NCBI RefSeq assembly: GCF_036785885.1
Contig: NC_092312.1
Location: 26,244,001-26,308,000, forward strand
Reading direction: 5' to 3'
DNA from: Coffea arabica
Taxonomy: Eukaryota > Streptophyta > Magnoliopsida > Gentianales > Rubiaceae
Length of the DNA stretch: 64,000 nucleotides
The notes under the pieces are model-generated. The model did not search any database. It was not told the origin of the DNA and saw only the letters and a list, made by a program, of their open reading frames with translations. The stretch's first letter is position 1, and each line of letters opens with the position of its first letter. A program made the position numbers and the translations under genes. Below, in pieces: positions 35,401 through 47,941 of the stretch.

Positions 35401-38400
35401 CATCATCAACACATTTTTCAACCACCTTTTTATCTCACATATATCACATCAAAAAGTGCTACAGTATTTTTTCAAAAAATTATCCCAAATAATCTCATAA
35501 TCACTGAGGGAGATAACAAACTGAACCACCACCAGTTCCATAGAAGAATATATTTCCAAAACAATAAAAGAGGTGATCAAATAAGTAGTCCTTACCGACA
35601 GCAATTAGCGACCTCCCTGTGCATTGGACCAGTGACCTACATTTTGTCAGAACATGGCTATGAGATGCTTGCTCATTAAGTCATAAAAACAAATGGAACA
35701 CCAGAATTCAATATAATACCTGTTGAAGTATAGTGAAGGCCTCCGAAAATAATGTATATGCCTCGCTGAGCATCCCCTGCAATCAGGTAGAATGGTCAAA
35801 CCAATTTTGAAGCTAGTAAAAGTACGAAACAGCCACTCAAATTTCAAAATAATAGAGCTATCTGAAGAATATGTAGATCAATGTTCATACTTTAAGGCCC
35901 TCAAGCATGTTTAGTAATTGCTTAGATTATATATCAACATACTTTCTTTGCACAACTCAAGATTAATTGAGAAATTAACTCTACAGACCTCCAGGTCATG
36001 ATGGGACCTGATTTCCAACACTTAACACATGGCCAAAGTTTGTCAATCACCATAGTAGGATGACAATGATTACAATCTTTCTTCTCTCTTTCTGCGACAT
36101 TATAAAATTAAACTCCCAGCATAAAAAATGCTAGGACAAGAATGATTGTAATCTTGTTTTCTGCAATCTTGGCACGTTCAACTCCCAACATCAACTCTTA
36201 TCATGTGCAGACAGTGAAACAGAATGGCAAGACCTTGGATTTTCATGATAAATAGAAAGCAAAAATCATCCGTACCTCAGCTAATTGAACCTTCCCTGTT
36301 TCCACAAGATCCTTGGCTTCCGAACTAACAGGAATAGCATGCTTTACTACAGGTTGGAGATTCAAAATATCTGATGCTTGAAAAGGCGCAACTCCATCGA
36401 GATCATATCTCCGAGTTGCAACTGTTACACCCACCTATTAAGACCCCCAGCTCTATGTGTTAAGTGTAACCACCAAATAGTAACAATAACCAGGACACCA
36501 ACAGCTATTTTCCAGAAGGAAAGAATGCACAAAGTGAAAGATTACCATGTAATACCAGATTCAACAGAAAGCAAATAAATAAGACCAATTAGATTATAAT
36601 AAGATATCTCCTACTTTAAAACAAGATAGTTACATATATGTAAAACCACAAAAAGAACCGCACATGGCATTCCTGTGCCAAAACCTCATTTTTCATGAAT
36701 TCCACACTGTGAGCTATCTCAACATACCATGATTAACTATGAATCATATAGTCTGAGTACCTCATGGCACGTTTGCATCATTTGTATGTAATTTTTGCTC
36801 CTCTCCTACTTATGTCTATTCTATAATTCTCTTTTCTACACTTTCAACAAGTCTATTATAGCCACGATGTGGTGGTTGTTGAGCAAAATATTAGTTTCCC
36901 CTTTACAAAGTTAAAAGACGAGTCCAAAAAAATCGATAACCAAAATTATGGAAATTTCCAGAGAAAAAGTTGTCTAGGAGTGATTACATCCAGGATTCAT
37001 AAGAGAAAGTGCGCATCGGAAAAGTAAAATATTGACGCCATTCAAAATTGGCAACAGGAAGAAATCTCACATCAAAGCAATAACCAAGAACATGTCAATC
37101 GCAAACAATCATGTGAATGCAATTTTCCACCAGAAGTACTCATGATTGTAAAACAATTCCTTAAAGTACTGGATAGCAGCAAAGTTTTTTAGAACAATAA
37201 TTTTTATTTTTTTTCTTTTGGTTCTTTCTTGCACAAAAGGTACAGTAACTTAATACCCAAGATTTCTAATGTTCATGATAAGAAGACGCAACACAAAGTT
37301 TGAATAATATTTGTAAAACATTCATTTTGATGGTCTAAAACCAAAGCTACCTTATGGCAAAGGTTGCGGATCACTGGAATTTTCCTTGCACGCAATCTTG
37401 CATCCTCTGGCAATTCAAACTGCACCATAGAAAAAGAGACAGGTAAAGCTACTAGGAAACTAATAGAATGAGAAAATCTTGGGCAAGCTACCAGGACAAA
37501 ATTTTCTCAAGCTCATGTTACCTGGTATTTTAGTTTAGCAAATTCTTGAATGTCAAACCAGAGACAATCAGAATTAAAATTCAAAAATGAGGACTGCTTC
37601 TTCCTAGCTGATCCTCTATTTTTTGACTTAGCCTGACTCTTGAAGGATTTTGATGAAGCTTGATGGCCCACATGGTCCTGTAATATTTACATTCTCAACT
37701 CAGGAAATTTCTAAACTACAATATCAAAGCAAGTGTACATATGAAAAACTGCAAACATCCTCTTCAGCTAAAAATATGTTCAAACAACTTTTACCTTCAA
37801 TGTTATCATCATGAAATTTTGACTAGACAAGGTACTTAAGTTTTGAGTCAGAGATGCACAAAATAATATAATCCATGTAGAAAAAGATGTTGACCAGCTA
37901 GATGATATCTTACAGAAGTTCAATAAACCAACAAAAGGGTACACATTTAATTACCTTCTTTTGGCTTCTCAAGTTTGTACTATTTACGACACCTTTATTA
38001 GCAATATTTCCAAACAAACAATTGAAGAAATGAGCAATTGCACCACCAAGATCATGGTCCTCCGTGTCTCTCAAGGCATCCTGTATGGAAAAAACTTATT
38101 TGTAAATACATGACCATCTTACCAAATTATAACAAGGTAAATACCATATTAACAGATGCCAAAAGAGCAAGTAGCAGCTAATACCTTGAGGATGTGCTTT
38201 GCAGATCTGACAACTATCTCATTCAAGCAAAGATCCCATAAATGAGGCATGTGCCTGGTACCCTCAGCAACCTGCATACAATTCAGTCCAACTTACAAGT
38301 AAATCAAGAAAGAGATACCACAAAAGCAGGCTAGCTGAACCAACAAAAATTCAGGCCTCAAGTTCCTCCTGAAAAAGTATTGATGTCTCTAAACAACATT

Positions 38401-41400
38401 AAAGTTAGGAAAGGGTAGAGCAGGAAACATTCTTACTTTGCCAAGGTAGCGGACATTGATTCCATTAGCATGAAGTGCCTCAGTTAATGTGTGTCCATCC
38501 ATGGGTGAAACTTCAAGTGTGCAGAGATCTTGTATAAATTTCGGAAGTAATACATCTTTGAGATAGAGACTTGCTTTCCTCACATTTTCCTCATCAGCAG
38601 CAATCTCCTGTGAATATAATGGAAAGCAGATGGTTAACAAAAAATGGTTGGCCAGTATGAGATTGTGGGAAGAAACAATATGAACAGGTAACTTAAAGCA
38701 CCTCAGGACTCCCAGCTAAATTAAATTCAGTGAAGACATTAGGATTAAAAAGTATTTCCTCGCTTATATGTCTGCTTTCAGACTGACAACCATATTCTTC
38801 AGCCACTTCCTTTTCTACCTTCTCTTTACTCTGCAAAATAGAGTAGCTAGGTCACACGTAACTTACAGCAGGTTAGGCTTTCATTCTAATACGGACACAT
38901 ATGTACATGTCAAACCAACTAGCAAACACGTGAAGTATGAGCAAGAAAATAAACAAAAACATACATGAACTGGGAAAATGAAAGGACATACTGTCTCTGC
39001 CTGCATCCCACAACGCAAAAAAAAAAAAACCAAAAGAAAAACAGAAAAAGAGCTATGCTTTGACAAAATTGGTCAAATATCAAACAGATTCACAGAATGC
39101 TATAAAATACTCACAATTGCAAAGGTGATGAAGAGAATGAAATAAAAGGTGTCTGTGTCAGAGGAGAAGGGAGGGTAGCATATGAACAACCCTACGTTTT
39201 AAGTATTCTGCGGATAATAAGTAATCAAGCTTGTCTTTTGAAAGAATGCTTCACAATGATAGTCATTTATTTTCAAGCCGTAGGATGTAAAAACTAAATC
39301 CTACTATTTATCCATTTAAATCTCCGTAAAATACTTTTTTTTTCTTTTTGAGTATTCCAGAAAATGGGAAGGACTCAAATAATTTGAATAACATTATTGC
39401 AATGAAATCTTGTAAGCATAATTGAAAATCTTGAATAGAATAACGAAAAATTGGCAATCAAAAATAGTCCCCGACTGATAAGTTGGAAACAATTTAATGG
39501 ATATCTTTCGCATTTATTTAAAAATAAAAAGAAATTCAGGGAAGGAAAAAGATGAGGTATTGTTTCCCATTTTTCTATAACAAAAAGCGCCCACATGGAA
39601 ACAGCAAAAGGTTAATCTTTACTGTTACATGAACACATGAAAGAACGTCAAGACACTTCTGATTATTTGAGGTTTCATCAACCATTTCTGCAAACAAGAA
39701 AAACTAAGAAATAACTTTCTTCCTTCTTATAAACTCCAAATTGCACAAGAACATATAACCTCTTGATTTTGTGAAAACACTTTATAGCACTTCTTTACTT
39801 TCTCTCAACTGCACATACAAAATGGAAAGTCATAATGTATAAAATACTATCAACTTCATAATACTGGCCGCAAATAGTGATTAGATATTAATGTCAGGCA
39901 TGCCAGGATAGATAAGATGCTTATGCACATTAGAAATGCAATATGCGCTTAAAAAGCATTATTGCAGTAATGTCAATAACTTGTGCAAAAAGAAAACTCC
40001 TGCAATAGACATCACAAAATCATTCCATTAATGCCACTTTCACCTGCATCTCTGATCCTGCAGAAACAGGATTTTCCTGGATGCTCGGCACTGGTTCTGC
40101 ATTGGCATCTAAAGAATCAGTACCTCCAGAAACATCCATCTCAGATGTAACCTGAGATTTAGACCTCTCTGCTGCTTCCGCCTTACAAAATGATATATCT
40201 CCAATATCACAATACAGTGAAGAAAATTCATAAGCAAAACAAAACGTTTTTGAGGCAGAACTTACATGGCAAAAGGAAGTAATCAGTTCAGGTCTAAGTA
40301 TACAAAATCTGGAACCAGGTCCGGTATAATTAGCATCACGAGGAGTCACTCTCATCAGATCCAAGAGATAATGCCTGAATAAATAAAGAATAGGTGAAAA
40401 ATCAAACAGACAAGCATTGAAAGATGATAAAACTATGGATTACATCCGCGTTTTTGCAACTAATGACTATAAATTACAAGAAAATAGTATCTATTGAGCA
40501 CATCTGTAGTGATAAAAATGATTACAAATTACTGAAATGATTAAAATGACATTAGCGAGATGGGATCTCTTTTCTGCAAAGGAAATGATTAAAATGACAT
40601 TAGCGAGATGGGATCTCTTTTCTGCAAAGGAAATGATTAAAATGACATTAGCGAGATGGGATCTCTTTTCTGCAAAGGAAATGATTAAAATGACATTGAC
40701 TTGTTTTAATTTTGACTATTATGCTAATAAGGAACCAAGACAGGTAAGAAGATGAATGATTCTGGGATATTAAAGAGTCAAACATTCAACTCAGACACTT
40801 TTGCATCAGAACTTGTTATACAATACCATAACAAACACCACACAACATTGAACAGTACCTGTCATCACTACCAACAATGCCTTTGCATTCAACTGGTGCA
40901 GCCAATTTGAAAACATTCCCAGATTTATCAAAGACACGGTGTTCCTTCAAACGGAGACGATTGGCAGCTTCTGATACCTATCGATGCATGCAGCATGCAA
41001 TTAAACATCATATCCATAAGGATAAGCACAAACATTAAACACTGAGAAGAACATTTCACCCAAAAAAAAAGGAAGTATTGTGAAAAGAATTCTGGATATC
41101 CACTTGACTGTGGATTATATGCAGTAATTTTCACAAGAATTTAGCATTGCAGATAGGGAAAACCAATTTTAAAAAAAATGGAAGTTAAAAATGATATAGA
41201 TTACACAAAACTATAAGTTATCCACACAAGAACAAAAAGGGGGGGGGAGTCTCAGACTATGTGTTAAGAGTTCCAATGCCATGTGGCAGCAGGAACATGC
41301 TGAACAAAGAAGAAGCCAATTAGAGGTAAGTTGACAGAACCAAACTTCCAATTCATTCTCCCTAACAACTCCATTAGACTAATGGGGAGGACCAAAAAAT

Positions 41401-44400
41401 AAGTTGTTCATTAATCCAGCTTATCGTATTTAATTCCAACTTCTTCACCAAAGGGAATATGAAAAGAGCAGCCTCTGTTGCAGCTCCAACAATGTTTCGC
41501 AAACATCAATAAACCCCAAACAGTAAGGCTTCGTTTGGAAGTGGGAGATTTGGATAGAAAAGAAAGGGAAAGAAGAGAAAGTTTCCTTTTGCTTCATTTG
41601 TTAGTTTTAAGTAGGAAAGAAAAGAAAGCAAATGGAATGATGAATAGTTATCAAAATGCTCCCTCCCAAATCGGAAGGAAATGGGAAGAAAGTTTGGAGA
41701 AAGCTTGATAATTTTTTTAAAATGCCTATTTTGTCCTTAAAAAGGTTTTGAACAAATATTTAATGACTTCTATGTCCAAAATCATTCCACTAATTTTCAA
41801 AACTCCTAAACAATATAACAATCTCTTCTCTTCTCTTCTCTTCTCTCATAACTTAAGCTTTCCCTTCTTTTCTTTTCTATCCTAAACTCCCAAACTAAGC
41901 CTAAAAGTGAAAACAGAAAGAGTGAACTGTAGGCGTCCTGCACAAGTAAACATATACACAACTGGAAAACATCAGATGTTGAAAATGCACCATATTCGAG
42001 GTTACATCAGAGTTTGACTAGCCATATAGACTGGAAGATACCTATGAGCTTCAGAGAAAACTCATTTTTTTCCTTCCTCAATTTTCTATTCTCAGATTTT
42101 TCCCACATTTCTAGACAAACATTTGTGGCACACTTCTAAGATATAAATTCCTTGACAACTTAAACATAAAATTGTAATAATTCCTGAAATGACCTTGAGA
42201 GAGGAGCCAGGGACACAAGGGCAAAAGGTGACAAAAGAGATTTTCAATGCAATTACTGGAGGTAAAAGTGCAATAAGAATAAGTTGACAGCTGAATAATT
42301 CACGTAAACTAAAATTACTGGAACCTTAGAATGAAAATCTTCACTCCAGCAAATTTTCTTGCCATTGTCAACAGAACCATACAAAAGGGAGTCTGATTTA
42401 TCACCTTGAAGGATGCCAGGTAAAACACTCTGCCAGTAAGAAGTGAAATCATTATCACACTAGAGGAAATTAGTCAAAAAAAACTCTCCTTAGCTCAGCT
42501 CATAAAAAATATACAAATAAATTAACGCAAATACAGACATGCATATAAAATATAATGATCAGCAAATGATAGAAGAGAAGTGTCATTCTACACATTCTAA
42601 CCCACACAAACATCAGACAGAGTGCAAATACACTACATACACAAAGGCATGCATATTTAACATGGTAAGACTGCAACTCTAGCTGAGAAGCATCCTCGCG
42701 CATGATAGTATCTATACAGTTGAAACAACATTCTGCCAATTTTGATGAATTGTCTATTCTTACCTAACTTAACATGAGAAACTAGTGCATATATGCTGGT
42801 TCTTAAATTAACCAAATTTGTCAACTTTAGGGAATCGACTAAGACAAAACAGCACGAAGAGCACTTTATAGGGGGAAACCGGGGGCGTCAATTAAAAAAT
42901 AATAAGCATTACATGATAAATTGACTCAATTTAGTGATTCTATAGTAGGCATGGACCAGAATGAAGCTGAAGTTACATGGTTCAGTTCCACTTTTTTCTT
43001 TAAGACAATTAGAAAATAAACCACACACAGGCATGCATCAAAAAGGTACGTGCATACACTGTACATACAAAGTTTGCAGGAAAACTAATACAGATGACAT
43101 TAACAAAGAAGAAGAAAAGGCATCATTTGCTGAAACGTGTGACTCAAAATTATCATTGCAGTATCAAGCTTTCTAGCACTAGGTTCACAAGGGACTGATA
43201 TGCCACCTGTGCAACTACTCTATGACCTCTGTAATCAATAATGGCCATTGCAAGATTGTATAAACCAGGAACATCAGCTTCCTGGTATGCCTTTGTGCCT
43301 TTCAAATCATTATTCGCACTAGCATATGTGGCTTGTTCACTTTCAGACAACTGAGTCTCAGAAGGAACATCAGAGGTTAAATCAGTGACACCATTAAGAA
43401 TTTCTGTATTCAAGCTGTCAGACTGGTCAGGAACCCTCTGGGCTCCATGTGGCAAATGGTTAGCTGTCTTCTCAGAAGAACTCTGCAGCATGCCTGAGCT
43501 CTCAATTCTATTTGAAGCATAAGCATCTGATGCCTGCTTCCTGGAGAGTTGTTCAAGATCCGCATCAACAGCAAAACTAAAAAATATGTTATTGTGAACA
43601 TACCTGAAATAGAAAATAGAGTAGATGTCAAAAGAAAAAAGAAACAGAATATTTACAATAAGGCAGTGGACACTGAAACAATTCAAGATACAAACATAAG
43701 ACAGGAAAACATAAATACAAGAGGAAGCTACCCTTTGTTGCTGGTTGAACAAGATTATGATGAACCATGGACACTAGAGACAAAATAGTACATTCCTTAG
43801 AATTAGAAAGCAGTCACATTTTCCCCTTTTCTGGTGGCTTAAGGTAGCCAGAAATTAGGAGGGTAATATTGGGAATAGAAGGAAAATGCTTGCTAAAAAG
43901 TTCATACATGCAACTTTTACATTTCATCTCTTCTATTTTTATATAGTCAGATGGCTCCAAAGAAGGCAAAAGGGAGTATCTAACTAGTATAAATAATTCT
44001 ATGGCCTTAGTATTAGCAGGATAAATTCCAGACCACAAATCACACTATGCAGTAACAACTGATAGTACAGATAGATGTACAACAATTTTCATGAAATGTC
44101 AAATTGCCCAAGGAAGGAATTACTGCCAAATACAACTCACAAAACAATAACACACAGTACATTCTGAAAAGCAAAGATAAGAACCATTTATAACATTTCT
44201 GAGTCATCACAAAACATTAGGCATAAAAGTCAGTACTAACATATGGAAGCATTCTGGGTCAGTTGGATTAATGGGTGGGATACATCTGCTGATAACACCA
44301 ATGGCCCCATTGATTGCTGCATCAACAAAATCAGATGTAACTTTATAAAGAGCCCTATCTCGCAATATCCTGCAAAAAGATACTCCAGTTAAGAAGTATA

Positions 44401-47400
44401 GCAACATCAAAAGCAAATGAAATTAAGGGGGACTCTTAAGCTTAAAATTATTAGATTGAAAGTTTATCAATCCACCAACTTGAAATTCTTTTAATGCATT
44501 GATAAACATTGAATCCTGAATAAACGAAACGAATATACACCTTTCCTGAGGTGTCGAGTGGGGAAATTCTCGACAAGACTGCAGTTCTTCATTCCAATCT
44601 CTCTGCATCCCTATCAGCTCGCTTCCGAAGGAAAGGGTCAGTGCATTCTCAGCTCTGGCTGCATCACGCTTGTGATCTAAAACAGAAAAGTCCATGACAA
44701 GATTAGATCAGATCGTACAAAAACTTGAGAAATTAAAGACCTGCAAATTGTTAAAAAGCTTGAAAACAAAAGGGTTACTTTAAACTCCTTATTGCAAGGT
44801 TCAATAAAAAGAAACTCTGTAACATTACTGAGGTTAAATCGATTTTTCCCAAATCTCAGTTACATTTGTCCTGATAAGCATATATGGTACTCATATAATA
44901 TTTGGAACTCTGCGTGATTAAAATGAAAAGAAGAGTATTTTAAATGCTAAAAGAACCAAAGAGCTCAATCAACAAACACTTATCATCTATATGAGCAAAC
45001 AATAAGTATTAAGTAAAATCAAAAAGCTATGCTCATATTAACTGCAATAAAGGTTCCCATGGCCTATAGCCTAGATTGTGATAAGATAGAATAAAACCTC
45101 TCATACTCAAAAGTTCAAAACAACAAACTCAAGAATATCAGCTTTTGCCCCAGATGATTTTGCACAAATTACCATAAAATAAAACAAAAACAACTTTTGC
45201 TAGCTTATAGTCTTGACTATGAAGATGTTGTCAACGTTTTTGGTTCAACAAATTCAAATAACATTTAATGAATAATTAAATTTTCTATTGATCAATATGA
45301 AGCTATCCAAAATAGGAAACAATGTCTGTGCTGTTCCTTGACAGGTTTTATTTGAAGGTAGGCTTTTTCTGCTATTGTTTATCATCTTTGCAGCACCAGA
45401 AAGGGAGAAACCACAGAATCTATTAGCATTATCCATATTATCATATGAGATGCCATACAGCAGATTGCCTTACAGAAATGAGATGCCTAGTTAGCAGCTG
45501 AAAATGAACTAGCAAGAATAAGCCAAAAAAGGATGTATAAACAACAGACCTCCATCCTTAATTCTTTCTTACACATAATGGTTGTTACTGCTTATGTGGT
45601 CTACTGGCATCCATATTCAGACCAAAAAAAATGTAGTAGTTAACCTTTTTGAGTCTCGACTATACTAATTTCAATAGTATCATATTTACCGGGAATAGGA
45701 TACAATCCAAGCCACGAATTTGGTGGCAAAAGAGATTGAACATTTTCAAAAGGATGTGCAGAGGCCTTCCGCTCCAGTATTTCTCGAAAAGCTTCATGCA
45801 AAAGATATAACATTCAGTATCCTAGAAACCAATGCTTTGGAATCTGAATGAAGAAAAAAGAACTCAAGCTGAGTGGTCAAATGTCTTGTTAATTACCTTT
45901 CTTGAACTTGGAGCTAATCTTCTGCAGAAGTCCAACAAGGGTTGTGGCTTCAAAAGCTGATTTCGTCGGCCTTGGATCAAGAATGTTGCCCGTACTAGAA
46001 TTGACATAAAAGATTTTTGTTGTTCCTGTTATACAAAATTTATTTCCTTCCATAGTGACCACGTCCAAATAAATCAGGTCTCCTGAAAGCCTGAACAAAA
46101 TACGTCGAAGACTGAGACAGTACAACATCTAAAAAAGAAGCAGACATCATGGGTTCATGGAGAAAAGACAAGGCATATAAAAAATGATTATGCAATAGAA
46201 AAGACAACCTTCTGTAGCTAGGAGGAGGATTGAAGGACGAAAACACAATACTCTCCACGCATTGGATCTCCTTGGAAGGAGGTGAAAACAAATTAGACAG
46301 TGATGCTGATACATTCTCCATAAAGCCCAAACTATCAAGGTCTGCAACTTCAGATTTCACAGGATCTAAACCCATTAAACATTCAAGAAGTATACAATAA
46401 GTCCGAGCCAAACATAAGATCAAGAAAGATAACAGGAAAAATAAAGAAAAGCATAAAAGGCAAGAAATATGTAAACACTACATTATGAAAGACCAACCTC
46501 CTGAAGTTCCAGATGGACTCTGGCCCATCTCGTGCTGTAAGGCAAGCGATGTCGATAAAGAGGAATGCAACGTCGAAAGTGACAGCAACTCTCGAGTGCG
46601 GTGAACCTGAGCCCTGATAGATCGGTCATCATACAATGCTGCAACATATAGTCTTAAATCAGAGCCCATAAACAAAAGAATCATTTCCAGTTGGCAAAAA
46701 AAAATTGATGGTACTATTTTAGGAAATAGAGAATTTATGCATCCACAAAGTAAACTATGACGTGATTCTTTCAATGTTTATGAGAAGCATGCAAAATCAG
46801 CCAAATAAAGAGAATTTTGCTACCTGCTACCATCTCCAAATAGCAGTCACCCGCAGTTATATCAGCAACTTCAGAAATTTCATTATAATCTTCTAGGTGA
46901 TGAACAGAAGCATCCTTAGCATGCAGTAACAAATCATAGCAAGTAAAGAAGCATGTTTCCGGTGCATCAAGAAGAAACTGCCTCACATCCATGACAGAAT
47001 CTCCAGGGCTCAACTGTAACGAAAACCAAATAATTTACAATCCACAAATGGCCCCTCCACGTACTGACATGAGCAAATATCATATGACAAAGGAATTGCA
47101 GCCAAAAACTATTTAACAATATATGGCACCAGTAGCTAAAAGAAAACAGAATTCTAGAGCTATGCAAGGAAAGACAAATTATGAAATCAACTGAGAGGGG
47201 GAAAAAGTTGATAAACCAGGATGCTGTTCTTACTTGTAACTCTAGCTTCTCACCACCTTGTGATTTGACAGTAACAGGATAGAGATGAATGTCACCTGCA
47301 GCACAAGATGAAGCATTAGAATGCAGCCATGACAGGAATAATAAAGAAAAATAGCAACTTTATAAGAAATTGTAAAAAGAAATAAAACAATGTAAAAACA

Positions 47401-47927
47401 TCAATATAGTAGTAAAACATATTAGAAAAATTGGAGCACAAGTCACTTGGTTTATATTCTACATAGATTTGCTCAGTAGCACACTATGTAGACACCAAGC
47501 TGTTGGTTTAACTCAAGTCCCACTAAAACATTGAAAAGCCAATTCTGGGATTAAAATCAAAATAAAGAGATTATAACCTACATCCAGCAGAACGTATCAG
47601 TCATGGGTATAAACAGATAATAAGAAGCTAAAACAACAAGTCACCTTGCTTAGCCTTGTGCTCTGCTGCTGCATTAACTTCATCTTGCTTTGTCTGGTTG
47701 TCCACAGTCATGCTCATTTCACCTTGTCCTTTGTTCTCCGTGGAAATGTTTTCCAAATCCTTATTCTCATTGCTGCTCGTGGGTTCACTTGCAGCTGGGT
47801 TTCCATTAGCATCAGATGAGCCAGAATGATTGCTTAATGAAGGATTGGACGAGGCTGTCTGCTCTGACTGGTTGGCAGCATTTTGAGACCCTTTCCGATT
47901 CTTCCCTCTGTTTGACTTCCCCGCCAT
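32418..47927 (-). CDS. FMT: FRIENDLY/CLU (clustered mitochondria) protein
   Basis: Twenty-eight coding exons rebuild an uninterrupted 1437-residue protein; Arabidopsis FRIENDLY is about 1.4 kilo-residues. Exons, 5' to 3': 47645-47927, 47234-47295, 46824-47013, 46498-46638, 46209-46365, 45897-46090, 45690-45791, 44541-44676, 44241-44369, 43207-43603, 42325-42429, 40859-40977, 40266-40374, 40044-40181, 38702-38830, 38437-38607, 38185-38271, 37955-38080, 37522-37677, 37351-37419, 36276-36434, 35720-35776, 35596-35636, 35028-35147, 33862-34171, 33664-33771, 33503-33574, 32418-32864. The start [12 protein letters not shown] is basic, followed by a low-complexity Ser/Asn stretch to ~94. A CLU N-terminal region (~95-190), the CLU domain (~330-600), a central region (~700-900) and TPR repeats (~1055-1240) follow. 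The tail is Ala/Arg then Lys-rich. All introns are GT-AG except intron 25, which is GC-AG. The family is cytosolic and controls mitochondrial spacing, mitophagy and mRNAs for mitochondrial proteins. Confidence 0.95.
34284..34426. mobile_element. Short TIR element in a FRIENDLY intron
   Basis: Ends TGGAAATGTTATTCGCA and, read on the minus strand, TGGGAAATGTTATTTGCA are inverted copies around an AT-rich 143-bp unit. It lies in the intron between exons 24 and 25. No clear target duplication is visible and there is no coding capacity. Confidence 0.6.
35351..35494 (+). mobile_element. GTTTGGATAG-family MITE copy in a FRIENDLY intron
   Basis: Starts GTTTGGATTGCAC and contains CATCATCAACACATTTTT, TTTTTATCTCACATATATC and ATCAAAAAGTGCTACAGTA, colinear with copies A and B at 5.2-5.9 kb. 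The right end has lost the CTATCCAAAC terminus. It lies in the intron between exons 23 and 24, in the orientation opposite to the gene. Confidence 0.7.
40537..40700. repeat. 48-bp minisatellite, 3.4 copies, in a FRIENDLY intron
   Basis: Three identical 48-bp units at 40537-40584, 40585-40632 and 40633-40680, plus a 17-base partial unit, each begin ATGATTAAAATGACATTAGC. The unit length is a multiple of three, so the plus strand reads as a repeated [16 protein letters not shown]. This is an accident of the repeat and antisense to FRIENDLY. It lies in the intron between exons 12 and 13. Perfect identity points to recent expansion and probable length polymorphism. Confidence 0.9.
41527..41901. 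mobile_element. Tourist-like (PIF/Harbinger) MITE in a FRIENDLY intron
   Basis: Inverted ends GGCTTCGTTTGGAAGTGGGA and, read from the right on the minus strand, GGCTTAGTTTGGGAGTTTAG continue into shared GGATAGAAAAGAAA sequence. The flanking trinucleotide TAA at 41524-41526 and 41902-41904 is the 3-bp target typical of PIF/Harbinger elements. The length is 375 bp and it is non-coding. It lies in the intron between exons 11 and 12. Confidence 0.75.
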
Positions 47928-47941
47928 TAACAACCCCTAAT

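Noticed and set aside
40537..40700. CRISPR-like regular repeat
   Set aside because: The units are directly adjacent with no spacers, and the genome is a plant; this is a minisatellite.
40537..40755. 72-residue repeat protein on the plus strand
   Set aside because: Created by a 48-bp minisatellite in a FRIENDLY intron; no start context or similarity.
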